A stretch of 64,000 bases of DNA, from positions 62,001 to 126,000 of the forward strand of contig NZ_CACSJJ010000001.1 of NCBI RefSeq assembly GCF_902706295.1. Reading direction: 5' to 3'. The notes under the pieces were generated by a model. That model saw only the letters and a list, made by a program, of their open reading frames with translations. It was not told where the DNA came from and did no database searches. A program made the translations under genes and the position numbers. Numbering within the stretch: the stretch's first letter is position 1; every line of letters starts with the position of its first letter. The stretch is from Arthrobacter sp. 18067. GTDB lineage: Bacteria; Actinomycetota; Actinomycetes; Actinomycetales; Micrococcaceae. Of the stretch, positions 45,390 to 54,882 are shown in pieces.

Positions 45390-45417
45390 CCGGGGAACCC
45401 GTGAGTGGGTTCCCCGG
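45390..45417 (-). terminator. Hairpin after the L,D-transpeptidase gene
   Basis: Exact 11-bp stem CCGGGGAACCC (45390-45400)/GGGTTCCCCGG (45407-45417), six-base loop, 118 bp past the L,D-transpeptidase stop and 40 bp before the pentapeptide gene start. On the minus strand CTCCTT and later CCCCTTTT follow. Confidence 0.65.
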
Positions 45418-45534
45418 AGGGACACCCGGAATCACCTTGGAGGGCAGCACGAAATGGGCCAACGCATGGTCGGCACGTGAAGTGTGGGTCAAAGAGCGCA
45501 GGAAATAATCACTGCCACGATCTTAACAGCAGGT

Positions 45535-46755
45535 TTACCGCTGGGCGTAGCTCGCCCACGGGATGTTCCAGTCCCCGAAGCCTTCCAATGGTTCCACAGC
45601 AGGAGCACCGGTGTTCAGGATCTGGACCACGTCACCGGTCTTCATGTTGTTGAAGAACCACGCAGCATCGTCCGGCAGCAGGCCTACGCATCCGTGGGAG
45701 ACGTTGACCCGGCCAATGGCCCCCCACGCCGCCTCAAGGGCTTGGTGGACGTAGACCCCGGACCACGTCAGGCGGTTTGCATAGTCCACTACCATCGGCG
45801 CGTAGTAGCCCTTGTCTCCGGGTTTCAATCCGATGCTGCCAGCGTTGAAGTTGGACTTGCGCTCCTGCTCCAGGATCACGGCATAGCCCGTGGGCGAAAG
45901 CCAGTCTTCCCCGCCCAGGGATACAGGAGCGGTGTGGACCAGTTGCCCATCTGAGTAAACATTCATGGTCTTGGTGGTGTCGTCCACCACAGCCACGCGC
46001 TGGGGACCTGTTGTGAACGTGGAAACCACGTCCGCGTTGCCGATCATCTTGTTACCGAAGTCGACGCCCAGGAGTTTCATGTCGACCGTGACGGTGGTGC
46101 CCGAAACCCAGAACGCCTCCGGGCGGATCCGGACCTTTTTATCGGAGTACCAGTGCCAGGCCACAGCTTGGCCGGAGGAAACGGTGATGGCAACCCGCTT
46201 CTCCATGGCTGCCTTGTCCACCACAGGCTCGCTGAAGTTGATCTCGATGGGCTGCCCGGAACCCGCCGTCGTGCCGTTGCGCGGGTAAATGGAAGCGTCG
46301 GCCTCGTAGGCTGCGGAAACTGTGGTGAAGGTCTGGGTCTTCTGGGTTTCCTTCCCTGCGGTATCAACCACGGTGAAGGAATAGCTGTACTGGGTCTTGA
46401 ACTTCAGGACTTCCAAGGTGGACCACGTGCTGCCGTCAGGGCTGATTTTGCCCTGCACTGGCGTACCACCGTCCACCGGTGCCAGCACCACGTCCTTGAC
46501 CTTGCCGTTGACAGCTTTGATTTGCGGGCCCACCACGGGGTTCCACTCAATCGCTCCGTCCAACGGCGTGATACCCAACTCCACGGGTTTGGCCTCCACC
46601 GTTGGAGTAGGCGACGGCGTGGCGCCACCCAGCGGGGTGCCACCGGCCAGCAGGCCGGGCACCGTTGCGACTCCAATTCCGCCCACGGCAATAGCGGCGC
46701 AGATCCCTACGATGGCAAGGATCTTGCCTGTTTTCCGTTTGGCGACTTCCGTCAT
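45535..46755 (-). CDS. L,D-transpeptidase with Ig-like domains
   Basis: A 406-residue exported enzyme forming 3-3 crosslinks in peptidoglycan. N-terminal membrane anchor (about residues 12-34) and Pro/Thr linker, two Ig-like beta domains (about residues 50-250), and the YkuD catalytic domain with Cys356 in NVSHGCVGLLPDDA. It has the two-Ig-plus-YkuD layout known for mycobacterial Ldt proteins. ATG 46755 is used in place of an upstream open frame since the following residues start the anchor. Targets include peptidoglycan also cleaved by RpfB in this window. Confidence 0.93.
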   Translation of the reverse strand: MTEVAKRKTGKILAIVGICAAIAVGGIGVATVPGLLAGGTPLGGATPSPTPTVEAKPVELGITPLDGAIEWNPVVGPQIKAVNGKVKDVVLAPVDGGTPVQGKISPDGSTWSTLEVLKFKTQYSYSFTVVDTAGKETQKTQTFTTVSAAYEADASIYPRNGTTAGSGQPIEINFSEPVVDKAAMEKRVAITVSSGQAVAWHWYSDKKVRIRPEAFWVSGTTVTVDMKLLGVDFGNKMIGNADVVSTFTTGPQRVAVVDDTTKTMNVYSDGQLVHTAPVSLGGEDWLSPTGYAVILEQERKSNFNAGSIGLKPGDKGYYAPMVVDYANRLTWSGVYVHQALEAAWGAIGRVNVSHGCVGLLPDDAAWFFNNMKTGDVVQILNTGAPAVEPLEGFGDWNIPWASYAQR

Positions 46756-46807
46756 GGTTCCCGTCTTCCTGTCCCCCGGCAAGCAATACTGAACACCCAA
46801 TTCTAGC

Positions 46808-46846
46808 CGAAAGGCCGGCCACGCTGGTCGCGTGTCCGGCCTTTCG
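46808..46846 (-). terminator. Terminator-like hairpin after ahcY
   Basis: Exact 11-bp stem CGAAAGGCCGG (46808-46818)/CCGGCCTTTCG (46836-46846) with an inner CACGC/GCGTG stem. It lies 27 bp after the ahcY stop on the minus strand. There is no T-run, so termination strength is uncertain. Confidence 0.65.
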
Positions 46847-46873
46847 CCATCGATTTGGGTGACGCAGCGCTGC

Positions 46874-48352
46874 TTAGTAGCGGTAGTGCTCCGGCTTGTA
46901 AGGCCCGGCAACGTCAAGGTCCAGGTAGTCCGCTTGGTCCTTGCTCAATTCCGTCAGTTCCACGCCCAGTGCGTCCAGGTGCAGACGTGCGACCTTTTCG
47001 TCCAGGATCTTGGGAAGCACGTAAACCTGCTTCCCGTATTCGCGTTCGCCCACAGGCTGGTCCTTCTTGGTCCAGAGTTCGATCTGCGCGATGGTCTGGT
47101 TGGCGAAGGAGTTGCTCATCACGAAGGAAGGGTGGCCCGTGGCGTTGCCCAGGTTCAGCAACCGGCCCTCGGACAAGACGATAATGGACCGCTCCGAGCC
47201 TGTGCCCGCCTCGAAGACCCACTCGTGGACCTGTGGTTTGATCTCCACTTTCTTGACACCGGGAATCTTTGCGAGCCCGGCAATGTCGATCTCGTTGTCG
47301 AAGTGCCCGATGTTGCCAACGATCGCTTTGTTCTTCATGCCCAGCATGTGCTCGGCCATGATGACGTCCTTGTTGCCCGTGGTGGTGATGAAGATGTCAC
47401 CCTGTGCGAGCACCGATTCAAGCTTTGCTACCTGGTAACCGTCCATCGCGGCCTGCAGGGCACAAATGGGGTCGATTTCGGTAACGATGACGCGCGAGCC
47501 CTGGCCGCGCAGTGCCTCCGCGGCGCCCTTGCCCACATCGCCATAACCGCATACGACGGCCACCTTGCCGCCCATGAGCACGTCCGTGGCGCGGTTGATG
47601 CCGTCCGGCAGGGAGTGGCGGATGCCGTACTTGTTGTCGAACTTGCTCTTGGTAACGGAGTCGTTGACATTGATGGCCGGGAAGAGCAGCTTGCCCTGCT
47701 CCGCGAGCTGGTAGAGGCGGTGCACACCAGTCGTGGTTTCCTCGGTAACGCCCTCGATGCGGGCAGCAAGGCGCGTCCACTTCTGCGGATCGGCGGCGAG
47801 GGTCCTTCGAAGGAGGTCCAGGATGAGGACGTATTCCTCGGGATCTTCTTCGGTCGCCGTGGGAACTGCGCCCGCGGCTTCGAATTCGACGCCCTTGTGC
47901 AGCAGCAGCGTGGCGTCGCCGCCGTCGTCGAGAATCATGTTGGGACCCAGCTCCGGATTGGTCTCAGCGCCCGGCCAGGTCAGGATCTGCTCTGCAGTCC
48001 ACCAGTACTCCTCCAGCGTTTCGCCCTTCCAAGCGAAGACGGGAACACCCTGGGGGTTTTCCGGCGTGCCTTTGCCGACCACGACGGCGGCAGCAGCTTC
48101 ATCCTGGGTCGAAAAGATGTTGCACGAAGCCCAGCGGACTTCAGCACCCAGTGCGGTGAGGGTCTCGATGAGGACGGCAGTCTGGACCGTCATGTGCAGG
48201 GAACCCGCGATCCGTGCACCCTTGAGTGGCTGCGAGGCGCCAAACTCAGCCCGAAGGGACATGAGGCCCGGCATTTCGTGCTCGGCAAGGCGGATCTGGT
48301 GGCGACCTGCCTCCGCAAGGGAAATGTCAGCCACTTTGAAGTCAAAAGTCAT
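46874..48352 (-). CDS. ahcY: Adenosylhomocysteinase
   Basis: A 492-residue NAD-dependent enzyme that splits S-adenosylhomocysteine into adenosine and homocysteine, keeping methylation going. Seen are [15 protein letters not shown], the NAD-binding [38 protein letters not shown], and the C-terminal KPEHYRY that closes the active site. AAGGA lies before ATG 48352. It lies 48 bp after the Trm112 gene, so the two likely form one transcript. Fits with rsmA, rsmI and other SAM users in the window. Confidence 0.98.
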   Translation of the reverse strand: MTFDFKVADISLAEAGRHQIRLAEHEMPGLMSLRAEFGASQPLKGARIAGSLHMTVQTAVLIETLTALGAEVRWASCNIFSTQDEAAAAVVVGKGTPENPQGVPVFAWKGETLEEYWWTAEQILTWPGAETNPELGPNMILDDGGDATLLLHKGVEFEAAGAVPTATEEDPEEYVLILDLLRRTLAADPQKWTRLAARIEGVTEETTTGVHRLYQLAEQGKLLFPAINVNDSVTKSKFDNKYGIRHSLPDGINRATDVLMGGKVAVVCGYGDVGKGAAEALRGQGSRVIVTEIDPICALQAAMDGYQVAKLESVLAQGDIFITTTGNKDVIMAEHMLGMKNKAIVGNIGHFDNEIDIAGLAKIPGVKKVEIKPQVHEWVFEAGTGSERSIIVLSEGRLLNLGNATGHPSFVMSNSFANQTIAQIELWTKKDQPVGEREYGKQVYVLPKILDEKVARLHLDALGVELTELSKDQADYLDLDVAGPYKPEHYRY

Positions 48353-48400
48353 GGAAATCCTTAGGGGTACCGTGCGGGTTTGATGAAGAAGAAAGTGCGC

Positions 48401-48619
48401 TTATGCCTTGGAATCGTGCTGGCCGGAGGTGGCGGCATTGGCCGCGGCCAGCAGTTCCGGTGGCAGGAGCAGCGGGATTCCGTCCTCAATCGCGTAGCGG
48501 AGCTTTTCACCGTCCGCTGCGGCAGAGGTGGAGACCAGCTCCTCACCCTCCTGGACCAGCGCCGAACCCGTCACGGGGCAGCGCAGGATGGACAACAGTT
48601 CAGGACTGACCTTTGGCAT
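48401..48619 (-). CDS. Trm112/UPF0434-like protein
   Basis: A 72-residue protein of the Trm112 fold: LLSILRCPVTGSALVQEGEELVS ... RYAIEDGIPLLLPPEL. Bacterial members usually have CPxC at the start; this copy keeps only one Cys (CPVT), so zinc binding is probably lost. ATG 48619 has GGGAG nine bases upstream. It is adjacent to ahcY; eukaryotic Trm112 activates methyltransferases, but a similar role here is inference. Confidence 0.85.
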   Translation of the reverse strand: MPKVSPELLSILRCPVTGSALVQEGEELVSTSAAADGEKLRYAIEDGIPLLLPPELLAAANAATSGQHDSKA

Positions 48620-48762
48620 GAATGATGCTCCCTGGGTGGCGCCTGCGTGGCGCCGCTGGCGGACTTATCTGCAGATTCCAGACTACCGCGCAGGATCAGC
48701 CGGTTTGGAGCACGGCGACGAATTGCGACCCGACGCCAGGATCCGCCACGGAGGACTGCCTG

Positions 48763-49140
48763 TCAGGACGGTTCGCGGAGGATTCGCAGGTGGCCACGGC
48801 GGGTTCCCTCGACGCCTGCAGGCGGTTCCATCTGCGCGTGGTTGTGCCGGGCAGGCGACTCAGGTGCTGCCGAGGCTGCCTCGCGGACGGCGTTGGCCAG
48901 GGCCAGCAGATCATCGGGGCCAGGCTCGGGCGGGGTGGCGGGCATCGCCAGGCGCAGGACTTCCCAGCCCCGCGGAACGGTCAGGCTGCCGGCGTGCTGG
49001 GAGCAGAGGTCGTAGGCGTGCGGTTCGGCGTACGTCGCGAGAGGACCCAGGACTGCGGTCGACTCGGCGTACACGTACGTCAAAGTGGCCACCGCGGACT
49101 GGCGGCAGGCTGATCTTGAACATTGACGAATAGCACCCAC
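48763..49140 (-). CDS. DUF3499 domain protein
   Basis: A 125-residue protein with an N-terminal RQCSRSACRQSAVATLTYVYAESTAVLGPLATYAEPHAYDLC core: Cys residues near 7, 12 and 46 are placed like a zinc-binding site. DUF3499 is found across actinobacteria near WhiB and the zincin-like gene, as here. GTG 49140 is used because the conserved segment starts there; a longer frame upstream is not supported by a ribosome site. The C-terminal tail is basic and low-complexity. Function unknown. Confidence 0.8.
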   Translation of the reverse strand: MGAIRQCSRSACRQSAVATLTYVYAESTAVLGPLATYAEPHAYDLCSQHAGSLTVPRGWEVLRLAMPATPPEPGPDDLLALANAVREAASAAPESPARHNHAQMEPPAGVEGTRRGHLRILREPS

Positions 49141-49282
49141 AACATCCCAGATTAGCGCCAATTGGCACCTGCATTGCGCATTGGGCACCCGTGGCCTCCG
49201 CGAAGCCGGCAGAGTGCACAAGCCTCGGCGCGCTGCACGCCATGATGTCGCGCTGGCGGTTCCTCGGTACTAAAGTCGATAT

Positions 49283-49801
49283 ATGCAGTCACAGCCACAT
49301 GTTCCCGGGTTCAACATCCGGTGGACTGACGCCGATGGCGATCAGGCGGAGGAACACGCCGGTTCGGGTGTTCGCGGCTTCCGGCGGCGCCGGCGCAACC
49401 GCCACGGGAGGGGACTGCGGGGCGAATTGATGCTCCCCAACCTGCCTGGTTTCCGAACCCGTTCAGAGCGGTTCGACGATATGGTGCTCGACTCAGCCGA
49501 GCGGCTCCAGGACATGTGGGGCAAACAGCTGGACGGCGTACTCTTTGCTGTCGATGAGATCCCACCCAATCTGGAGCAGCTTGTCGCCATTGGAAACACT
49601 GCCCCCATGGGCTCATATACGCCCGGTGGCCGTGGCGAAGCACCCATGATCACGGTCTACCGCCGGGTGGTGGAGCAAGGCTCCAACACCCGTGAGGAAC
49701 TGCAGGACCTGGTCCATGACGTCGTCGTGGAGTACACCGCCGAAATGCTGGGCGTGCCGCCGGAAACACTTGATCCCGTTTACCGCCGTCGGTATCAATA
49801 A
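49283..49801 (+). CDS. Zincin-like metallopeptidase family protein (degenerate motif)
   Basis: A 172-residue protein of the actinobacterial metallopeptidase-like family next to DUF3499 and WhiB genes. The helix that would carry HExxH reads LVHDVVVEYTAE, so the first His and Glu spacing is not canonical and catalysis is doubtful. The first ~50 residues are basic and low-complexity (RGFRRRRRNRHGRG). ATG 49283 is used; no strong ribosome site is seen. It is divergent from DUF3499 with 142 bp between. Confidence 0.75.
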   Translation: MQSQPHVPGFNIRWTDADGDQAEEHAGSGVRGFRRRRRNRHGRGLRGELMLPNLPGFRTRSERFDDMVLDSAERLQDMWGKQLDGVLFAVDEIPPNLEQLVAIGNTAPMGSYTPGGRGEAPMITVYRRVVEQGSNTREELQDLVHDVVVEYTAEMLGVPPETLDPVYRRRYQ

Positions 49802-49869
49802 CCCTGCATCACTAACCATGCGTCGATAACGACTGCGGCAGGCAGCTTTCGCTGCCTGCCGGCCCTGGG

Positions 49870-51507
49870 CTAGTACCCCACAGAGACCGGGACCTTCTCA
49901 AGTCCCGCCGCTGCGTCCTGGATTGCCACGACGGAAACATCCGCGCGGCCCTGCTTGCCGAGGACAAGTGCGCCATAGATCGGGTCGCCGGAAGCCGAAA
50001 CCACATACCCTGCTATCGGTGAGTCTCCGGACTTTGCAGGGAGCTCTATCAACGACGTCGTCCCACCGGACATATCCACGTCAACGGCCTTGCCCACCGC
50101 ACCCTCGGCAGTCACCGGAGCGTAGGTAACTGTGGCGCGGCCCTCAGGCACACCAAAACTCAGGAACCTCTGACCGTCCCGTGGAACGGCTACCAGGTGC
50201 TGGCTTCCCAGGCGGGCCGACGCCGGAGACCACGCGAAATCGGTGGCTTCCTCGGCTTTGGCGCCCCGCGTGACGCGGGCCGATGCCACGAATGCCACGT
50301 CCGAGCTCGCCTTGACGGTATAGGTTCCGGCCGGAATACCTTCCAGGTTCAGTGTGGCCACTGAGCCGCCCCTGACCGTCACGACTCCCCCGCTGGGAAT
50401 CTTGCGTTCACCATTGGCACCGTACAGGCTCACCTGCACCACGGCATCGGTGGAACCGGGAACGGCAATCTGGAGGGCCGGTACAGCGTCGGCGAAACCT
50501 GATTTGCCGGCCAACGCTTTGGTGGCCGCCGGGTCCTGGATATCTACTCCGGACATCACCTGCAGGTTTGAGGGTCCGTCCCCCGGCGAAAGATACTCGA
50601 CGCCCCCGGGAGCGAGTCCTCGCAGCACGCTTTGCTGGATGGTCCCGGAAACAGGGCCGCCTGTGCTGCGGACGTGGACAGCGAGCTGGGATTCACTCGG
50701 AGCGAGCCCCGCAAGATTCACTGAGCGGGTGGTTCCGGGAGCTACCAGGAGGCCACGTGCGCCCGGTGCCTGGATTTGTCCTTCGTACCCAAAGAGGTCG
50801 AGGTTTACCGTCGCAGGAGTCTCCGAGGCGTTGCTCAGGTTCAGAACTGCGGTTCGGCCCACTGCAGTGTTGGCGCCCAAGAGCCACGCATCGTTACCTG
50901 GAGGCTGGCATTGGGCCGTGGCCAGGCCGCGGAGGTCGCCATCTGTTGCGGCATAGCTGAGATGGGCGGCCAGGGATGCCTGCTCATTCCCAATGGGATC
51001 CGCCCCCACCACTGTCGGAGAGGTCACGGGGGAAATGGAGGCTACACCTGCTGCCAGTACCGGCGGCCCGGACGTTGGCGTAGGAGTGCTGGTGGGGGCC
51101 TTGGCGATCTCAGCCACCGCGTCGCCTGCCAGCGACGTCACCTTGCTTCCGGGAACCGTTCCAGCCGGATTGCTCAGCACCACCGCGTTGAGTGCACTGG
51201 TTGCCGTGGTGGAAACAGGACTGAAGTCCGCGTCCGTTCCCACAACGGTGCCGTTGACCAGCCGTGCAGGTTCGGGGCAGACACCCAAGGCGCGCCCTGC
51301 AGGAACGTCGGCCTGCCGGGCGTCCATAGTGGTCCCGCCGGAAGGCTGGGGCACCATCGAGGTCGCGGCAACAGCGCCTCCACCTGCAGCCAGGATGACC
51401 ACTGCGGAGAGCACACCCGTAATGACGCCTTTGTTGGAGCTCCGGGAGCCCTTGGGAGAACTGCGGGACGCTTTTTGCTCGACCGGCGGCTTCTGGTCGT
51501 CAGACAC
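49870..51507 (-). CDS. DUF5719 secreted/membrane-anchored protein
   Basis: A 545-residue protein with a cytoplasmic Ser/Lys-rich start, one membrane segment (about residues 26-48) and a long extracellular beta-rich part matching DUF5719, a family encoded next to large glycosyltransferases in actinobacteria. The start GTG 51507 is chosen because AAGGAG lies seven bases upstream; it overlaps the end of the glycosyltransferase gene by 8 bp, suggesting coupling. A Cys pair (CPEP ~ residue 80 and QCQPP ~ 205) may form a disulfide. Function unknown. Confidence 0.8.
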   Translation of the reverse strand: MSDDQKPPVEQKASRSSPKGSRSSNKGVITGVLSAVVILAAGGGAVAATSMVPQPSGGTTMDARQADVPAGRALGVCPEPARLVNGTVVGTDADFSPVSTTATSALNAVVLSNPAGTVPGSKVTSLAGDAVAEIAKAPTSTPTPTSGPPVLAAGVASISPVTSPTVVGADPIGNEQASLAAHLSYAATDGDLRGLATAQCQPPGNDAWLLGANTAVGRTAVLNLSNASETPATVNLDLFGYEGQIQAPGARGLLVAPGTTRSVNLAGLAPSESQLAVHVRSTGGPVSGTIQQSVLRGLAPGGVEYLSPGDGPSNLQVMSGVDIQDPAATKALAGKSGFADAVPALQIAVPGSTDAVVQVSLYGANGERKIPSGGVVTVRGGSVATLNLEGIPAGTYTVKASSDVAFVASARVTRGAKAEEATDFAWSPASARLGSQHLVAVPRDGQRFLSFGVPEGRATVTYAPVTAEGAVGKAVDVDMSGGTTSLIELPAKSGDSPIAGYVVSASGDPIYGALVLGKQGRADVSVVAIQDAAAGLEKVPVSVGY

Positions 51508-54500
51508 TGCTGTACTCCTTACGGAGGGATACTTCATCCCTCGACATGCCGGTACGGGTGCGGCGTGCGGGCATCGGAATGGCCAACAGGACCGTCAATC
51601 CGATCACCACGGCCTGCAGGATTCCGAACAACAGGGCCCAAGGGCTCGTGTACCGGATTTCCAGCTCACCCCCACTGGCCGGAAGTTCGAAGGCCTGCGA
51701 CCAGCCGGATGTGGTGGCCTTCAGTTGGCGGCCATCGATCCATGCTGTCCAGCCGGGATCAGACCGTTCGGCCAGGACAACCTGGCGGCCTTCGTCACCG
51801 GCCGGCACAGCAGCATCCACGGACACTTCCCCGGCCGGCAGGTTTCCTACTGTTTCGCCCTTGGAATCTACGATTCGGACGCGGTGGGCACTATCCGCGG
51901 CCGTAGCTGCAGGCTGGTTCCTCGGCGTGACACGCCACAGCCACCCGGCGTCGGTCTGGCCAACAGCAACGAGGCCCGGAACGGCGTCGATCCTGCTGGC
52001 TGTCAGCTGGGCCGCGTTGTCCGCGGCCTTGAGGACCACGAATCCGGCGCCGAGTTGTTCCAAGTCTGCGCGGGGGTCCACACCGGTGCTGGCCACAATG
52101 GTGGCCACGGCACGGCGGAGGGATGCGGTTGCTGCGTCGTCGGTCGCTATTTCTTCGCGGCCCGGCGCCCCGATGATGGTCCGGGCGGAGGCAATAGTAG
52201 ACAGACCGTCCAGGGTTGTGCCCGCTCCGCGCATCAGCGACGACGTGAAGGCACCCTGCTCGCCGCTGGTGATAACCAGCGTCCGGGTACGTTCAGGTCC
52301 CTGGCCACGGTCGACGGCGGTAGCCGGCAAAGTAGCTGAGTCCACCGGCCATACCTGGCGTGGAGAACCAAGGGACGACGTCGGCCCGGCAGCGTTCGGT
52401 GCCGCTGTCACCCCGGGTGCGGGGGACGGCTGAAGGATGTTCTGTACTGCCCAGGCGCCCATGCCGGCCAAGGGCCCGGCGACGAGGAGAGTCAAGGCCA
52501 ATCCGGACGCGATGGCCCGCAGCGGCAGCCGTCGACTTTGTGAGTCAGGCATCCGGCGGGGGGCGGCAAAGATCTTGTCGGCCCCGATGACGGCGGCACC
52601 GAGCAGCAATATTCCCGCCGCCGATACGGCCGGACCGGTAAAGGGTCCGACAATGACGTTGTTGTTCACGCCCGTGGCGACATGTCCCACCAGCCAGCCG
52701 CTGGCCAAAATGGTCAACGCTGCCAGCCAGAAGACCCGGGCCAGCGCGGTGCGCTTGCCGGGCAGGAACAATGCCGTGACGGCGAGGATCAGGATCGGAG
52801 CGCTGACCAACAGGGCCAGCAGCAGTGCCCAGGGCATGGCCCCGGGGCCAAAGAGCGTCAGGCCGGTCAAACCGGCGTCGACGTCAAAAGCGAGCGGCTG
52901 GCCAAGCAGTTGCTGCCACAGCGGTGCTGCCTCGAACGTGAGCGGCACTCCAGGATCGGCGAGCAAAGCGCGGGGCCTGTCCAGCACGGAGATTCCATAG
53001 GGCAGGAACAAGGCGACGGTAGGAAGAAGTGACCACCACAAAGTCTTGCCGCGTTGTCCGAGGATGACGGCGGCCAGGATTACCGCAACGGTAATGGGGC
53101 CCAGCAGGGATGGTGCAGAGGCAGTCACAATGGCCATTGCCAGTCCCCCGGCCGCCGCAGCGGTCCAGGACGGCGTTCCGTTGATGCCCGGTTTTCCGAG
53201 GATGGGAGCCGGTCGCCTGCTGAGTGAAGTGACGGCGTGCGAACGCCCTTGGCCGATGGCAGATCCTGAGGCGCGCAGCAGTGCGAGGAGCAGCAGTGGC
53301 ATCATGACGTGCGCAACCAGGGCACCCGCGCGGCCCTCATTGATCGCGATCAGCAGTGCCGGCGCGGCGGACCAAGCCAAGGCCGCCACCGTCCGGAAAC
53401 GGCGCTTGGCAGTCAAAGCGCCCGCGGCGAACCACGCACCGACAGCTGACAGCGGCATGGCAAGGATCAACAGCCAGGCCATGGCCGAATCGCCGTCTCC
53501 GCCGCCAACCAGGGACAGCAGCCACAACACATAGCCGAACGGATCGCCGTGACCCGGCAGTCCTGCCCCCAGGGATATCCACCACGTGGAAGCGTTGGCC
53601 CAAATGTCCGCGGGCGATGCGGCCAGAGGGAGCAGTCCGCCGCCGGCAACGGTGCCGGAACGGACCAGCCCAAGCAGTCCAACCAGTGCCGCGGCAAGGG
53701 CAAGCAGCGCGGCAGCAACGGCGCCTGTTCCCACCCAGCCACGTTCGTTTGTTGCCAGCGCCGCAAAGTCGTCCGTGGCATCTCCGCTTGGTTCGGGAGC
53801 CAGCAGGTCCGAGACAGCAGAAGTCTCTTCACTCGGACGGATCGCCTCCAGCAAAGACCGCCGGTTGGCCCTGACCTCACGCGTTGATGTTTGCAGGCCC
53901 CTGACCACCGAGCGGCGAACGCGGCGTGTCTTGGCAGCAACCCGGCGGCCCCTGCCAATGGCCAAAGGCCGGATCAGAGCCGCAATAGTGGCGGTGAATT
54001 GGGAGAAGCCATAGCCGGGTTCTTTCACCAGGATGCTCAACACCAGCCGGACGACTGCACCGAACAAAGCTCCGACCGCCTGGAACGGCACGTTCCACCA
54101 CGGCGTGTGCTTGAGCCGCATATGGATCTGGGCTTTGCGTGCTGCGGAGGAAGTCCCCAAGCCATGGGGGCGGTGCTCCACATGGAACATGCGGGCGCTG
54201 GGAACTACCACTACGCGATTGCCCGCAAGCCAGTTGCGCCAGCAGAAGTCCACGTCATCGCCGCTTCCGGGCAGGGCAGGGTCAAAGCCCTGCAGCTGTT
54301 CCCAGACATCGCGGCGGACCAACATACCGGCGGAATTTACGGCGAAGGTGTCAGTGCGGGCATCGTATTGCCCCTGGTCGACTTCGTCCGCGTCGATCAA
54401 TGTCAGACGCTCGGCCCATCGGCTTGTGGAGAGCCCTACGTCCACCAGGTGCCGCTCGTTGTCCCAACCGAGCTGTTTGCATCCGGCAACGGTTACCGAA

Positions 54501-54853
54501 GGGGCCCGTTCCACGGCGTGGAGAAGTTCCGCCAGCGCGTCCGGTGCCGGCGCAGCGTCGTCATGAAGAAGCCATAGCCACTTGACCGGGCCGGGTTCAC
54601 TTCCGCTGCCGTCCTCGGCCCTGCCGTTTTCCGGAGCCAGCTCCTGCAGCCCTGCCTGGATGGCGGCGCCAAAGCCGGACTTCGCCTGCTGAAAGGTGGT
54701 GACATTGCCCTGGCCGAAGGCTTCACGGAGCAAGTCCAGCGAGTTGTCCGTGGAACCTGTATCAATGCCAATGGCGGCATCTGCCGAACGCGTTTGGTTC
54801 GACAGTGCCGCCAGTGTCCTGGGGAGATAGTTGCCGCCATCGTGGGAAACCAC
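51500..54853 (-). CDS. Large family-2 glycosyltransferase, multi-domain membrane protein
   Basis: A protein of 1117 or more residues. The N-terminal GT2 domain shows SHDGGNYLPRTLAAL, GIDTGSTDNS, LLHDDAAPAPDAL and a GSGDDVDFCWRNW element; about ten membrane helices and a large extracytoplasmic C-terminal part follow, with a last helix near the end. The listed start, GTG 54853, cuts into the first beta strand of the fold (VTAVVVSHDG is conserved and begins upstream); no ATG, GTG or TTG lies in frame between it and an upstream TGA. The true start may be a rare codon (ATT 54884 or GTT) with AAGGAAG nearby. Sugar donor and acceptor unknown; a role in cell-wall polysaccharide is likely from context. 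Confidence 0.85.
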   Translation of the reverse strand: MVSHDGGNYLPRTLAALSNQTRSADAAIGIDTGSTDNSLDLLREAFGQGNVTTFQQAKSGFGAAIQAGLQELAPENGRAEDGSGSEPGPVKWLWLLHDDAAPAPDALAELLHAVERAPSVTVAGCKQLGWDNERHLVDVGLSTSRWAERLTLIDADEVDQGQYDARTDTFAVNSAGMLVRRDVWEQLQGFDPALPGSGDDVDFCWRNWLAGNRVVVVPSARMFHVEHRPHGLGTSSAARKAQIHMRLKHTPWWNVPFQAVGALFGAVVRLVLSILVKEPGYGFSQFTATIAALIRPLAIGRGRRVAAKTRRVRRSVVRGLQTSTREVRANRRSLLEAIRPSEETSAVSDLLAPEPSGDATDDFAALATNERGWVGTGAVAAALLALAAALVGLLGLVRSGTVAGGGLLPLAASPADIWANASTWWISLGAGLPGHGDPFGYVLWLLSLVGGGDGDSAMAWLLILAMPLSAVGAWFAAGALTAKRRFRTVAALAWSAAPALLIAINEGRAGALVAHVMMPLLLLALLRASGSAIGQGRSHAVTSLSRRPAPILGKPGINGTPSWTAAAAGGLAMAIVTASAPSLLGPITVAVILAAVILGQRGKTLWWSLLPTVALFLPYGISVLDRPRALLADPGVPLTFEAAPLWQQLLGQPLAFDVDAGLTGLTLFGPGAMPWALLLALLVSAPILILAVTALFLPGKRTALARVFWLAALTILASGWLVGHVATGVNNNVIVGPFTGPAVSAAGILLLGAAVIGADKIFAAPRRMPDSQSRRLPLRAIASGLALTLLVAGPLAGMGAWAVQNILQPSPAPGVTAAPNAAGPTSSLGSPRQVWPVDSATLPATAVDRGQGPERTRTLVITSGEQGAFTSSLMRGAGTTLDGLSTIASARTIIGAPGREEIATDDAATASLRRAVATIVASTGVDPRADLEQLGAGFVVLKAADNAAQLTASRIDAVPGLVAVGQTDAGWLWRVTPRNQPAATAADSAHRVRIVDSKGETVGNLPAGEVSVDAAVPAGDEGRQVVLAERSDPGWTAWIDGRQLKATTSGWSQAFELPASGGELEIRYTSPWALLFGILQAVVIGLTVLLAIPMPARRTRTGMSRDEVSLRKEYSSV

Positions 54854-54882
54854 AACGGCGGTAACGTGAACTTCCTTGAGAA

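Noticed and set aside
46832..48364. 510-codon plus-strand open frame
   Set aside because: Antisense of the well-supported ahcY gene.
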